Shown here: piece by piece, positions 10,100 through 22,930 of the stretch
How the letters are laid out: each line of letters begins with the position of its first letter
How positions within the stretch are numbered: the stretch's first letter is position 1
Source: Chamaecrista fasciculata
Taxonomy: Eukaryota > Streptophyta > Magnoliopsida > Fabales > Fabaceae
DNA: 64,000 nt
Assembly (NCBI GenBank): GCA_003254925.1
Contig: QANZ01019395.1
Span: forward strand, 370,164-434,163
Direction of reading: 5' to 3'
The notes under the pieces: generated by a model
The model's input: the letters and a program-made list of their open reading frames with translations, nothing else
Told to the model about the DNA's origin: nothing
Databases searched by the model: none
Translations under genes and position numbers: made by a program

Positions 10100-13000
10100 T
10101 CACCCAAAGATCTCACGCAAAACAGAGGGGACACATGTAAAAGTCCTCTGACCTTGTTTGGAGGCATAAAACTTTAGCAGAGCAGAACCAGCAACTTTCC
10201 AAGCAAAGCCACATCTACCAGCACTGTTCTCACTCTTGGCATAGTCATATGTAACGTGATAAACAGCCAAGGCCTCATTGTAGATGTCTTCAAGACACTT
10301 GGGACTGTTCTCCAGCTCACAAGCACCATATAATTTCTGCAAGCCACAACAGTCAAAACCATCAGCACATGAAGGAAACAAGGAAGTCTTTAATACATGA
10401 AGCTGGGATTAGGGGGGAACTTCGAAACTATTACCTCCCTATATTTTTTAGTGACCTCTTCAGCAGCTTTGTCTTTATCAGTTGGATCACCATTTAAGGC
10501 AGATGACATTTCCCTCCTGTACTCTCCGTAGTATAATTTCCACATATTCAAGCAGTTTTGTGGTATGTCAACATCAAAACAGGGGAGTTTTACGATATCT
10601 GGTGGCACGCACAGGAGAAGAATAAATATTCAAAACTGACAGACAGGTTATATATATATAGCTTTCAGAATTAAAGTAAACTGGGAAAATATTTGGTGTT
10701 CTTACCCTTCCTAGAAATGTCTTGCGATTGGTAATTGCACACCTCATCGTATATTAGACCTAAGATAGAAGTAGAAGTAAATGAACTATCCTTTTCCATA
10801 TAATGTGGGTACATTTCCGGCTTCAATTCCTTAGGAACTTCAAGCTATTGATAAAGATTTGACACATAATTCAAGTTAGAGAACTACATAACAAATTAAC
10901 AATAGGAAAGCAGCCTTGCATTTACTTCAAAGTTGATCCTAGTGATTAAAGAAGACTGACTTCAGGTTAGGGTTGATATTCCCAAATAGATGACATCCAT
11001 TGTGATAAAGTGATCAGAGTTTTACAAGTAAAAAAAAAAAAAAAAAAAGAAAATTATACAGACTAACCTTTTTTCCACCTTTCTTGGGTGCATCCAAAGC
11101 TACATAATATATATCAATCAGTTTAAGAATATTTTCTTTCACACGTTTTTTCACTTCCTTCATTTTTGGACAGTCATCTCTCAATGTGAGCAGCCGATCC
11201 ATAAGGGCCTTCCAGCTGTCAGCTGCTATACCCATTGTAGCACTGGAAACACCACACACTTCTTCAACAATGCATCATAATGATTAATGAATAGAAAAAC
11301 TAGTATTTTCTCAAAATATCATAACTTAACAACCTGATCCTAAGCCAAATTACTTAGGCATCAAAAAACCATAACAGTTCACTTTTCAAGTTGAAAAGGG
11401 AAAAGAAAATTCAGATGATAGTGCAGTTTGGTGCTTTAGAAACTATTGGAAAAGTAGAAATGTGCAAAGACAAAATATGGGTCAACCGATCTATATAGTC
11501 AATCCCATTAAGTGAAAAAAGGCTTTGACTGTTGTTGTTTGTTACAGTGGAATTAGGTGCTTTCCACCACCAATGAATAAATGAAATAAAAAAAAGCTGC
11601 ATGGCTAAACTTCTATTCATCTACTTCAATTCCAGCAATAAAATGTAGTTTGACTCTATAACTACACTAATGAGGTTTCTATATGCACAAGCCTTGGCTT
11701 TTGCATATAATGATGTTAATAGCAATACTATTAGCCAAAAAGCGTACCTTGGTTGAAATCGAGTTTCCAGATAAAGTTTAAAAAGCTCATCCTCGAGTCT
11801 ATCAGCTGCAAGGGAACCTGGTTCTATAACATAATCATCTTTGAAAGCTGGTGGACTTTCAATCCATGGGTCACTTTTCCGGAAATATTTCAAGAGCTGA
11901 AGCATTCAAAGCATTAAGAAGCTTCATGTCAGATTCCTCAGAAAATTCAATAATAACAGATAATTAAAAAAAACACTATCAACTTTGAACATCATAAAGA
12001 TAATAATAATAAGAACGAAACAAACCGGAGGTTGAGTTTTGTGCATATTAGCCGAAGCAGCTTTGACTGCAGTTATTCAAGTCCTTAATAAATTCAAGTA
12101 ATTGATAACTTTTATAGTAATTTAAGCCAGATGGGAAAACCAAAGTACAAAAAGGGTATGACAGAAACATGGAAGCTTGAGAGAAGTAATCAGAACAACT
12201 GCAGGACAATGCAGAAAAATGAATGCCTAATGAGATCAAGCATCTTTTCAAAGGTATACAGAAGTTCAGAAGAGGTGGCTATACTGTAGAAAAATCTCTC
12301 TCCTCATAAGAATTGACTATGCCAGGTGACAAAGAACCAAACAGATTTTTCATTTACACAGCAGACCGAAAAATGAAATGCAATAGATATTCAACAAAAG
12401 GTTTAACAAACTCATCTCTCTAATCTGTAAGAGTCAATACTTTTCCCACACCACATCTTATGTATATAATTTGACAGTTCTGTATAATTAAGTTTAAACT
12501 TATTTGTATACAATCTGCGTAAGAAAAACAATCATATGGTAACTGACAAATATTATGCGATCAAAACTAAAGTGCAGGATTAAATTTTCTATAATACGAT
12601 TTAGAAATATAATAAGAAAAAAGGGGAAACCTGAGCATTTTGGGAAACCCAGTATGTGTCACCATCATAATCACCTCCAGCTATCTCATCTGCCACAGAG
12701 CGAGGACCTACAGAAGGGAAGAATATTGCATATCTGCTTTGGCCAACAAAAGATTCTAACTCCTTCACGTATGTCGCTTGCAGTACGTGTATGTCACCAA
12801 AATGTAAACCAGGATTTCGATAAACTAGTACATCCCCAGAAATTTGACCATTTTCACTACAAACAACAAACAAAAAAAGGTTAGCATGTACACCACATTA
12901 TTTAGACTGCAATTGTAGTTCCAAATAAAGGGACATCATTGTTAGCAAAGTTTAAATTAGATCATTGAAATTTTTATGCTTTCAATTTACTTGTTAACAT

Positions 13001-16000
13001 AGTGAGTGTGCCTACCCTTTCTCCCACAAAAGATTGGTTCCACATTTGCACTGATCTCATAGTAACATTAATAAAGATATCCAGAGCACCAAAGGCCAAA
13101 CTTCCAACAGCCAAAGATATGTGAAAGTGATACAAAATATGGTGACAATTGATAACATGAGGCTACAATGTTATAAATGATAGATGGAATAAGCAGAAAA
13201 ACAAATAAAAAATATGCTCATGGTACAGCGTTAGTATCTCATGAGATTCCATAATCATAGATAATTGCTGAAGACTGAATAAAGGAACGTTTATGAACAG
13301 ATATAAACTAGCACACGTATGACGCATGCAAGGCTGAAGACAATTAAATAAAATGGCATGTTATGATCAACTACTTTACTTTACCATAACAATCAGATAG
13401 CAGACATTTACCACACATTTTAAGAATGAAAATGAACTAGAAAAAATACGTCTGCTGCAAAGTAAAATAAAAGTATTTATCATCAAATAGCTTCACATTC
13501 AAAGGGTTGAGACATGAAATGAAGCTACCAAGTTTTTTTCCCCCCTCATAGATGGATTACATAGGAAAGGAAGAGAATTATGCTTACTGGATAATACAAA
13601 CTTGATCTCTTTTAAGGCATCCAGTAGGATCAACAGTCCCCATTAAGTAGTAAGAATTAGGTACATGAAGCCTCCCTGCTTTAAGATTCTTCAATTCCTC
13701 CTTTGCAAAAATAGATAGTTGATTCTGCAAACATGGCTCATCAAGAGGAATCCCAGATAAAATCATTCTTGCAGAAAGGAAATCATCCATGTCCCCACGG
13801 ATTATGGAAACTGCCCAGAAACCAACAGAATAAACTGCTTAAGGGGATTTCCAAGCATTTGAAGATATAGAACTAATTGGTCACTACCTAAGTGAACTCA
13901 GAATTATAAATTGAGTAAAATATATACAAATGAAGTACAGGGTGTCAGAATCTTGCAAAATCTGTACGAGGACTACCTCTGAGAGCAGCTCGCTTATTCG
14001 TAAAGACATGATCTGCATCTGTCAAACCACACCTAAGCAAATCCATGAAAAACTCATCTGGCACTCCTCCATAGCTTAGAAGTAATATCAAGTTTGCAGA
14101 CAACGACGTTTTCTTTGGTTTATTGCTGATTGATGGAGGCATAAGATTAAAAAAGTGTTCCAAGTTAGATAGCAGAAAAATTTTCTTTATCAACAAACTT
14201 AGTGCATTAGCGTATTAAAAATTACAGGCAGCTCCATTCAGCTTAACATTTGGAACAAGGTAGTTCGACAACATTGAAAGTATCTGAATATGTCATTAGC
14301 TCCTTTTCTATGACAGAACTAAAATCCTTTGAGGATAGAAGAAATGCGCATAACAAAACACACGATGATAAATGTGAAGAAAAAAACTTAGAAGTAGATA
14401 GAGAAAAAACAGCGAAAGGGCTGAGAACAAGTTTTGTTATATCGAGTAAATGATCATTTAAAGTAACTTTTAGTCCATACTTTCTACATTAATTATACTG
14501 GTCCAAAAATTTCACTCTGCTAAAGTTGAACAAAGTTTCACTCTCGGCTATGATTGCCCTCATCTGCTGTTCTTTCATAATATTTTGTATATAACATCAA
14601 TTTAGTTAACCAAACTTCTTAAGGTCTATAATATGATATATTTGTGGTGATGATAATCTTTCATTCAGCAGACTTTCAATAATGGAAGATTTCAATCATT
14701 TGTGTTGTTTTCATTTACCAGCAGTGTCACATATATACATATACAGAGAACAGCATGCCTGAGATAAGCAATAAATCTAATACTAGTCCTAACAATCATG
14801 CTCTAACAGAACACATCTAATGTTATAACTATTAAGAAGTTTAAATTTAAACGAAGGGTCAGTTCAGGGCATTATAACGCTTCATTTCATTTCTTAAATA
14901 TATACTAAGTGTGCTCATTTGGATAGTGTTTTCTTGCTACTAAATTTTGTCCTCACGGCAGCCACGATTTGCACAATACATCTCCTGTCCAAAGAATTAA
15001 AAAGGCTTTTTCATAGACTTTTTTTAGAGCACGCTGATCAGAACAATAACAGTGCCAGGAAAAATATATTGGATTTACTATATCAGAAATGTCCTTTAGG
15101 AACAGGAATGTATGAATACAAAGAGGTTGTTATCTGCAAGTTGAGCTCCCAAAACACATTTTCATTGTCTATTGCACCATATACATTATGGATGTCATTC
15201 TGTGAGTTAGAAGCTCTAGATCTTCGCAATTGCATATGGTTGTCTTCTGTACTTAGTTTGAAAAAAAAAACACTCAATTTCACAATAAGGTAGATCAGCA
15301 AAGAAACCACTCGACTTAAAAAAGACACATATAACTAACAACTTGACTTGGCAAAAAGGCTTCTAAACTCTAAAGTCCCCATGTCTGTATGCATGTCAGA
15401 TATATGAATAAATCTTTTTACACATGATGCATCCAAAGTTCCAATATAAGACTTCCAATAATGTACTCACACAATCTCATCTTTCAATACAAACTTCACT
15501 TATTAGAAAATCATAGAAAGCCAAGCTTTGATTCCTATTGGTTGATTTAAACCTGCCATTATAAAACGATCTCATCTCATACAGCATCAAAATTCCAGGC
15601 TGTTAACATTTCAATTTCACTATTGACCAAAACTATGGGTCATGCTTTCACAAGAGGGAAATTTTTTTAGTGAATTGACATTCACTGAATCATAAGATAA
15701 TCATACATGACATAAATTTTGATCAATGTCCTAATTACCTAAAACTGATCCAGGTGACCTTCCTGTGGGAGATAACAATTGTAAACCAGGAAGAAAATGA
15801 TATGCAAAGAAATACCTCGTTGTTACTATCTCTAATGAATTTATGCTTTCCATTGGCAAACTTGGATCTGTATTGACCTTTATCATAGAAGGTCGAACCT
15901 GTATTGTCCGTGGAGGAAGCTACAAGATTTGAGAATAAAGAAAAAAAATTATCCCAAGAACTACAACTCAAAAAATAAGATAAACATCATACAGTCTGAT

Positions 16001-19000
16001 TAACCAATTTAACCAGCTAAGTCAAAACATAATACAGTCTAGCAAGTAAATTTCCCGGCTATCACAAGATTACTAACCAAATATTGCAAAATAACCATAA
16101 AAAGTTGCAATCTCAATTCATCCAAATATGTTCAGCATATAATTATTTCATATTGAAAACAATTCAAACAACTTTAATCTTATATAGACATTGATAGAGT
16201 CATAGAGCCCTCTGCTGAGTTGTAATATTTATCATGTAAACACTGTATAATCCCATCTCTCAGCCGCAAGACAGGTCTTTCGAAGGAAATTCAGCTTAGC
16301 AGAACATGAAACACAAGAAAAATATCATAACCTTGGCTTTCAAAAGGTCAGTACTTTCCCACCCAATTCCTGATATTTTTCCCACCTCTCATACAAAAAC
16401 CTGCCTATAAATGCCTGCACAGCCACCCACAGAACCTCAATTTTCAGAAGTCGTTATGCCTTGCTCTTCATTTGTCTTGGCATTATTCAACTCAAAACAA
16501 GACAATATTTATGTACACGTTTTCAATATATCAATGCCTTGACTTGGTAGCAAGAATATCACTATTCCCACATTCTTCCACACCTCCTCATGCATAGTGT
16601 CTAATTTATTTATCTCCATTCACCACCTTCCTTATTTGATGCACTCTAACAGAATCCCAACATAAAAATTATATATAAAAATGGAAACCAGGGTCAACAT
16701 TAAAACTAATAGAGGTAGAAGAAAACATCCAACTCAATCTACCAAAAGACATGCCAATAAAATAGTAAATTAAAAATATGCAAGAAATCCTAATCCACCA
16801 ACAATAACGGCAAGCTAGCTAACAAAGTTTGCATAAACCATGGCCAAAAAATAATGGCTGCAGTCAGGTGTTACTTCAAGTTTGTTTGTGCTACACAACC
16901 CCATGTTAACTTTTTTGTTTGAGCATTAACACAAAGTATCAATCCATATAAGTGTAATAGCCTAATAGGACATTTTAAAGAAAACCACATTATTAATAGC
17001 AAAAAACCAGCTCCTACTTAATAGGGGGAATATCTCTCAGCTATCCTCTCCTAACTTCTCTCTCTTTTATACGATATTTAAATTGTACATATCAGTTACT
17101 GATTCTTGGGATTTACCTTTAATTATAAATAGCTGCCCTGATTTTAGGATCTGCTAGTTATTAAAATCCTGATTCTCAGGATTCCTTTCTGCTGGATATA
17201 AACTCATTATTCATCAATACAATCATTCATTCAACCTACCTTTTTAATTATTAGGTTCTTAAAGGAATACCTCTCCCAAATACAATGGGGTGATTTACTT
17301 CAAAACATCTAATTTAAGAAACTGAAATTAATTGGTAAAAAACGTGTCAATAGTGAACTCATGGATACAAAACTGAACCTTGGAGTTAATATACATTTGC
17401 TAAAATGCATATTATCATATAAAAAACGATCATGTATTTCCATCATGACAATCTAACAAGGAACATACCTTTTTGTTCATTAGAAGAACACCCTTTATGG
17501 CTCGACCCATGTGATAGAGACGACATTGCATCAGCAAAGGCTAGATGTAAGAGAAAGAACGTATTTAGAATACAATCCATGCAATGCCCGTTTGCAGTCT
17601 CAGAATTGGCAAAACAAATATGGGATATACCGGCTCAGATGTACTGGATTCCACATTCCCATTAGCCACAGTTTTGTCAACATATTCATCCAGATCAGAA
17701 ATCCCCTAACATTCAAGTTTTCAAATAGCATGGAGAATTATGGAAAGCATAAGTTAGAAATCCAAATTTTAATAGAAATTTAATATAAGAGCAGATTCTT
17801 TAAAATCATACATCCACTCTTATGAAAATAAGTACAGGAAATAATGGCATTTTCCACGCTTTAAGCCCATTGTATAACAGCAAGAAAAAGAATATAGAAA
17901 ACATGTGCATTCATATACCAAGAGAAGGCATTAGGCAAGAATATCAGAAAGCAGTAAGTCTTGCACGCAGTATATAATGATTTATACATGACACTGTAGT
18001 TCAGATAGTTGATGACAATAACCCAGCACACTTTATCTATTATCAGCTCCAAGATAAACAGTAAACTGAACTCCAATTTCTGCCATGGATATTAAAATAG
18101 CTTAGTCAAATGGCTTCACTATACCTTGTTAACAACATTTTGGCCAAGTTCAACTCTGGCAATATTTTATTGCAAAGATTAGATTATTATTATATAACAG
18201 AACCCCAAGAGAACAAGAGAAAATCAAAGGATCAGTTTGTCAAAATATTTTTTTTCTAAAACATGACATTGTAGAATGTAAACACCAGATTGATTTTCAT
18301 ATCAGCATACAGATGTGGATGGTTTATTGTCATTACTTATCAGCACCCGTCTTCAACCTTCAAAATATACTTTTTCTTGAGATATAATATCACCAAAATG
18401 ATAATCTCAAAAAGGAAATGGATCCCAATCAGTAGTTTATAGTAAGTTTATAACTAATTCTAACATGTTACATTCTGAGTCTTCCACTGTTCTACACCAG
18501 AAAGATACAATGAAGAGAAAATATATAGGCAATGATAATATAATAAGACTAAATTCCAATAACAAATTAAAACACATTAATATGCGATGCACGTTAAACA
18601 GAAAGAAAATACGGTGAAAAATATATATAAATCTAGCTACTAAGAGAAAGAGAGTTACATTTATAATTTTACCCTTCGTGGGGCCACCTTTATAAACATC
18701 ATTAGGGCAGAGCTTCGCTAAATCTTCTGAAATAAATCCACATCCATCGGTATGAATGCATGCTTTTCCATCATGATTGATGACAATTTTGCCATTTTCA
18801 TCCTAAAAGGAAAATAAAAAAAAAATAAACTGTGATTCAGCATACAAAAAGACAAAAGACCCTGTGAAGATGACAAATAAATTTAATATACCAGACAATA
18901 CACATCTTCAATTGTTTGAACATCCACAGACGCCATGTCAACGCCAAGTGTTAAAGTCTTCGACAGAATTAGAGAGAACCTATGTATAAATATGCAACAC

Positions 19001-21287
19001 AAGTTTCGAAGTCTTAGACAGAATAAGAGAGAACCTATGTATAAATATGCAACATTAGTACCTTATATCCAACTTCTCAGACAAGGACCTAGAAACTTTT
19101 GAAGTAACACAAAAACCAGTATTTATAAAGTACAATACCTTGCCATAAACTTGTCCAAACTGCTTGTTGTGTGAGCATGCATAAATAAAGATCGAGCATC
19201 ATAAATTGATTTGTTCATTAAGATGTAGGGCTCCCTCTCATCAACAGAGGCATAGGATTTCACCCTAACAAAATAACATTTTACGGTAGATGTTGTGGGG
19301 TCCTTCTTTTTTGCTTCCCTTCCTCCATCTTTAAAAACTGAACAATTAGCAAAAAGTTTATGTACATATAGGTTTCTCTAACAACTCAAAAGACAGCAAT
19401 ACATGCATAAAATGGGACAAGTAATTGAGGCCATCAACAAGGGGGCAGTAATTACAAGCACTAAATTTACAATCCCAAGCATCTAACAACAGCAAGTTCA
19501 CAATTTACCAAAGAAACGATAAAGGCGAAGACCAACACGGATCCCTGATTGTCCAATTCTCCTGTAGAGTGCATGTGCATCCTCAATACTAGTCTTCTGA
19601 GTTCCTGGCTTCTCAGCAAACTTTACAAGCAGAACATTATCGTCCCCTAGGGACTTTTGTAGATGCGTTCTTTGTTCATGTAAATAAGGGCCCTGAAATA
19701 AGTCAAAGGAAATTGCAACTAATATACTATTTTTGCCTTACAAAAAGCTATTGAAACATTAAATCTTTAATAACAGCAATGGGTAATAAAATCATCTCTT
19801 TCTTGGTGTTAAAGATATCCCAAAAAGCTTTAATATTAGTCACAAATATCCAACTAGTTGATTTGCAGGTGAAATAGCAAGGGTGCATTGATGACTAACC
19901 TTGAATCTTAAACTGCCAGATGGATGAACATGACAGTGATAGATGCAAGGCTTCTTAGACTCCCAAACAAGGGACTGCAGTCACAAAAATAGCAGCTGTA
20001 AATAAGCAAGTCTTTACTAAACCAAGACAGCTAATGTTATATTAAGGAGTGCAAAATTGCTAAAGTTAATACATAGGAAAACTAGGATCTTCCATAAGTT
20101 CATTCACGTCATAAATTCAACACAGCTTTACCTTAGTTATGTGTGCAGTTGAACGCTAAAGTCGAATAAAAATGGTAAACATAGAAGTTCCGAACAAAAA
20201 ATCCATGCGAGACTACATTCTGGTTACTAAGCACACCGTCGAGATTTTGTTTAACTGTAAAGAAAGAAAGCAGTAGGCTCACCGGTACCCGTTCTTTGGA
20301 TTCTTTGGTAAAAATCCGGCCCACTCTGTTCCATATTTCTTCCTCATATCTCTTCATAGGCAAATTCCTAAGGCTTCTTATTGTTTCTGGCCCTATGGCA
20401 TGTTCAATACTCTCTCTGCAGAAATGAGTAGAGAAAGTATTTTATGTTCTCAGAATCACATACTCATGTTCATGAAATTAAAACCAAAAAGCACTTACTC
20501 TCCAACATAGTTCAACAATAGAAAGGCTTTTCTGAACTCTAATTCTCCCAGGGCCTCCAATGTGGGGTTCAATGGCATTTCTTCTTCCTCTCTTGGACCC
20601 ATCAAAGGCGAGTTGCTTCCTGCATGCCCCAAAAAAGGTGATCGAGTGCCGGTTCCGGGACCTGTAGTAGCGAAACTCAGCGAATGAGATAGATAGTGAA
20701 TCCAGCAAATAGTCCGTTTTTTAGTACCAAATGATCTCATTACTGATAATAGTGCATCGTTTAGTCAAGAAAAATCCTAGAGTAAAGGAAAGAGAAAACC
20801 AACATATATATTACGACAAAAGGAAAGGCCATATTAAATAATAAAACGCTCCAATGTCGCTATCGGTGACCGAAAAGCGCGCACGTTCAACAAATCCTTC
20901 ATCATTTTTTCTCATAAAACACTTTCCCGCTAGAAATTTGGGGGAAATGAGGGATTTCGTACCTTGGTGGTTGGTCATGCGGCGAGCAGAAGATCCCGGT
21001 GAAGCAGTTGAGGGGGGAACAGGGATTTCTCTTCTGGGAGATGTAGTATTAGCAACGGCAGAGGGTGATTGAACCTCGATCATGCGTTTAATGAAACCGT
21101 CGAGACTGTATTTGATAGTACAGGATGAAATAGTGGTGAGAACACTGAAAGCGGATTCTTCTCCGACGGCTGCGAGTAGGCATCGAATAGAGGAGTCGAT
21201 AGGAGGCTGATTCTGCTCTCTGCAAATGCGATTCAATAGCTGCTCAACGGAGTCAGGAAGAGGGACTTGCTCGGGAAGATTCGCCAT
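10100..21287 (-). CDS. RNA-dependent RNA polymerase, RDR3/4/5 (gamma) type, 19 exons
   Basis: Exons in gene order: 21287-20963, 20661-20499, 20415-20283, 19974-19900, 19692-19509, 19328-19139, 18979-18892, 18802-18659, 17705-17631, 17540-17469, 15919-15816, 14125-13977, 13810-13588, 12856-12631, 11896-11748, 11242-11068, 10844-10706, 10598-10435, 10336-10100. Phases join to about 1004 aa, close to the 970-1000 aa usual for RDR3-5. The N-terminus (LPDSVEQLLNRICREQNQPP) and RFSLILSKTLTLGVD, LLSYGGVPDEFF, SYYLMGTVDPTG, VYRNPGLHFGDIH are RdRP-family blocks. The catalytic aspartate motif is DYDGD, residues 704-708 (12658-12672), in an EIAGGDYDGD context. RDRs make double-stranded RNA for silencing; the job of this clade is poorly known. 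The exon 8 donor is uncertain: the better GT at 18672 breaks the frame, so I used GT at 18658. The start is the conserved MANLPEQ; an in-frame ATG lies upstream at 21443. Confidence 0.93.
18954..19056. repeat. Tandem duplication covering the acceptor and start of RDR exon 7
   Basis: Two copies with a 55-bp period begin AAGTCTT at 18954 and at 19009. Each contains GAGAGAACCTATGTATAAAT, which on the minus strand is branch region, TAG acceptor and GTTCTCTCT exon start. The downstream copy (exon start 18979) keeps the frame. The upstream copy (19034) would run into a TAG in frame. Confidence 0.85.
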
Positions 21288-21299
21288 TGTTAAGTAAAT

Positions 21300-21328
21300 G
21301 AAGAAGAAGAAGAAGAAGAAGAAGAAGG
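21300..21328. repeat. (GAA)n microsatellite in the RDR 5' leader
   Basis: About nine GAA units directly upstream of the RDR start, read as CTT on the gene strand. It is in frame with the coding sequence and would encode a phenylalanine run if translation began at the upstream ATG at 21443. Confidence 0.95.
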
Positions 21329-21420
21329 GAATTGAAGGTGAGTGTAGTAGTAGAGTAATAGAGTAATAGTGTGCAGAGTATAAATAAAGATGATGGATGT
21401 GACTATATGATGATGATGAT

Positions 21421-21650
21421 GAAGAAGGTAACTTACTTACCAATGAAAGTTTCCCGCCTGCTTGCTATGCAGTAGGCTGTTGAGTGCTAGCAGAGTTAGC
21501 TTACGAGTTACGATTGCGCCATTTAAGAATGAAGAGCATGGTTTATATTGGTAAATTTTGTATTTTGTATTTTATTCAAACTTTTATATTGGTTTATACT
21601 TTATAGTTATACTTCCACAGACCACACTTCCGCATTATGCTGATATATGT
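21421..21650. repeat. RDR promoter/leader segment, copy 1 of a direct duplication
   Basis: The stretch from GAAGGTAACTTACTTACCAA through GATTGCGCCATTT to AGTTATACTTCCACA is repeated in the same orientation, diverged, at about 22168-22350. Shared landmarks in the same order are GGTAACTTAC/AGTAACTTAC, GAAAGTTTC, GGCTGTT.AGTGCTA, GCGCCATTT and TAGTTATACTTCCACA. Copy 1 lies immediately upstream of the RDR gene. Confidence 0.75.
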
Positions 21651-22167
21651 TTTAATAAGTAGGTGAATGTTCTTTTTTAACTTAAAATTATAAATTATAA
21701 CAAATAACAAATATTCAAAATAATTAATTTTTTTATCCTTTTAAAAATAAATTGCACTTTAATATTTCTCTTCTCGTATAGCTTTAGTGGTGAAAATTTA
21801 CTATCTGATCCCTCAAATATTTTAATTATTAATTATTTGTAAAGATTTAATTTTTGAATTAGAAATGATTTTAAATTTTTTAATCCTTAAATTTATATTA
21901 AATTAATAGTTTTCTATCCTTAAATTTGAATTTTTATATTATAATTTCTAAAAATTAAATTATTGACAATTATAATAATTCATGAATTTGATAGTGTATT
22001 TTAATTATTAAGAAATTAATTAATTAATTCAATATAAATCCTTAAATTAAATATAGTAAATTTTCTCTAAAAATAATTAGTTTTTTTTAATTATTTTTCA
22101 TTCTTTTAATATTAAAAAGTTCATGAACTTTTTTGAATCTGTTCTTTATGTCATTTTTTCTTTTTGG

Positions 22168-22350
22168 CCAGAATGAAGTAACTTACCTTACCAAGGAAAG
22201 TTTCTGCTACGGCTGTTCAGTGCTAACTGCTAAGCATACAGACTTACGACTTTGGATGCGCCATTTGTCGTTTAGGGTCAATGTTGCTCAATTTTGTATT
22301 AGTAAACTTTTATGGTAACTTTGGTATTAGTTATACTTCCACATTATGTT
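22168..22350. repeat. RDR promoter/leader segment, copy 2
   Basis: The distal, diverged copy of 21421-21650, in direct orientation and about 740 bp further upstream of the RDR gene. Between the copies is only AT-rich sequence (21660-22120) with no ORF or recognised motif. Confidence 0.7.
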
Positions 22351-22377
22351 TAGGACAGCTTATTAACATAGTTGTCA

Positions 22378-22775
22378 ATGGGCAATTTGGGTGGGTATTT
22401 AGGATATTCGTTTCAATCCATCCATAAAAAATATTCGATGAGTATTAAAAATTAAAAAATTAACTATTCGGTATCCATCCGAAATGAGCTGATAGTTAAG
22501 GTATCCGGTATCCAATATCCTATAATATAAATATTTTATTATATTTTATACATTTTTTATTATATTTTTAATTAACGAATATTGGCTATCGCATATGAAA
22601 TATATCTGATTTTTGGATTAGGATATCATATCATATATCCATTATTTTTGGATATTTAGGGTACCCGTCGAATACCGAATATCGGATACGAATAGGATAT
22701 GGATATTAGAGAGAATGAACAGATACGGATATGAATAGTGATAATATTTAGGGTATCTTATCTGTTGTCATCCCT
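22378..22775. mobile_element. hAT-like MITE
   Basis: A 398 bp element flanked by the exact 8-bp duplication AGTTGTCA (22370-22377 and 22776-22783), the size expected of hAT elements. The right end in reverse complement starts AGGGATGACAAC; the left end ATGGGCAATTTGGG matches it poorly. The inside is made of GGATATTCG / CGAATATCC-type units (about 22390-22700). No ORF. Confidence 0.65.
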
Positions 22776-22787
22776 AGTTGTCAACTA

Positions 22788-22930
22788 TATATATATATAT
22801 ATATATTTTATTTTTAGAGAAAAGTTTAAGTGAGTTGAATTTCGAAGACTCCTAATTGTCAACTATATATATATATTTATTTATTTTTAGAGAAAAGTTT
22901 AGGTAAGTTGAATTTCGAAGACTCGCCAAG
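22788..22930. repeat. Tandem duplication with TA tracts
   Basis: Two adjacent units, each GTCAACTATATATA then TTTATTTTTAGAGAAAAGTT then GTGAGTTGAATTTCGAAGACTC (about 22783-22851 and 22857-22924). A related sequence is at about 63076-63115. Origin unknown. Confidence 0.7.

Noticed and set aside
14919-15293. 124 aa plus-strand ORF inside an RDR intron
   Set aside because: No recognised domain, overlaps another open frame on the other strand, and lies in intron sequence antisense to the gene. Most likely chance.
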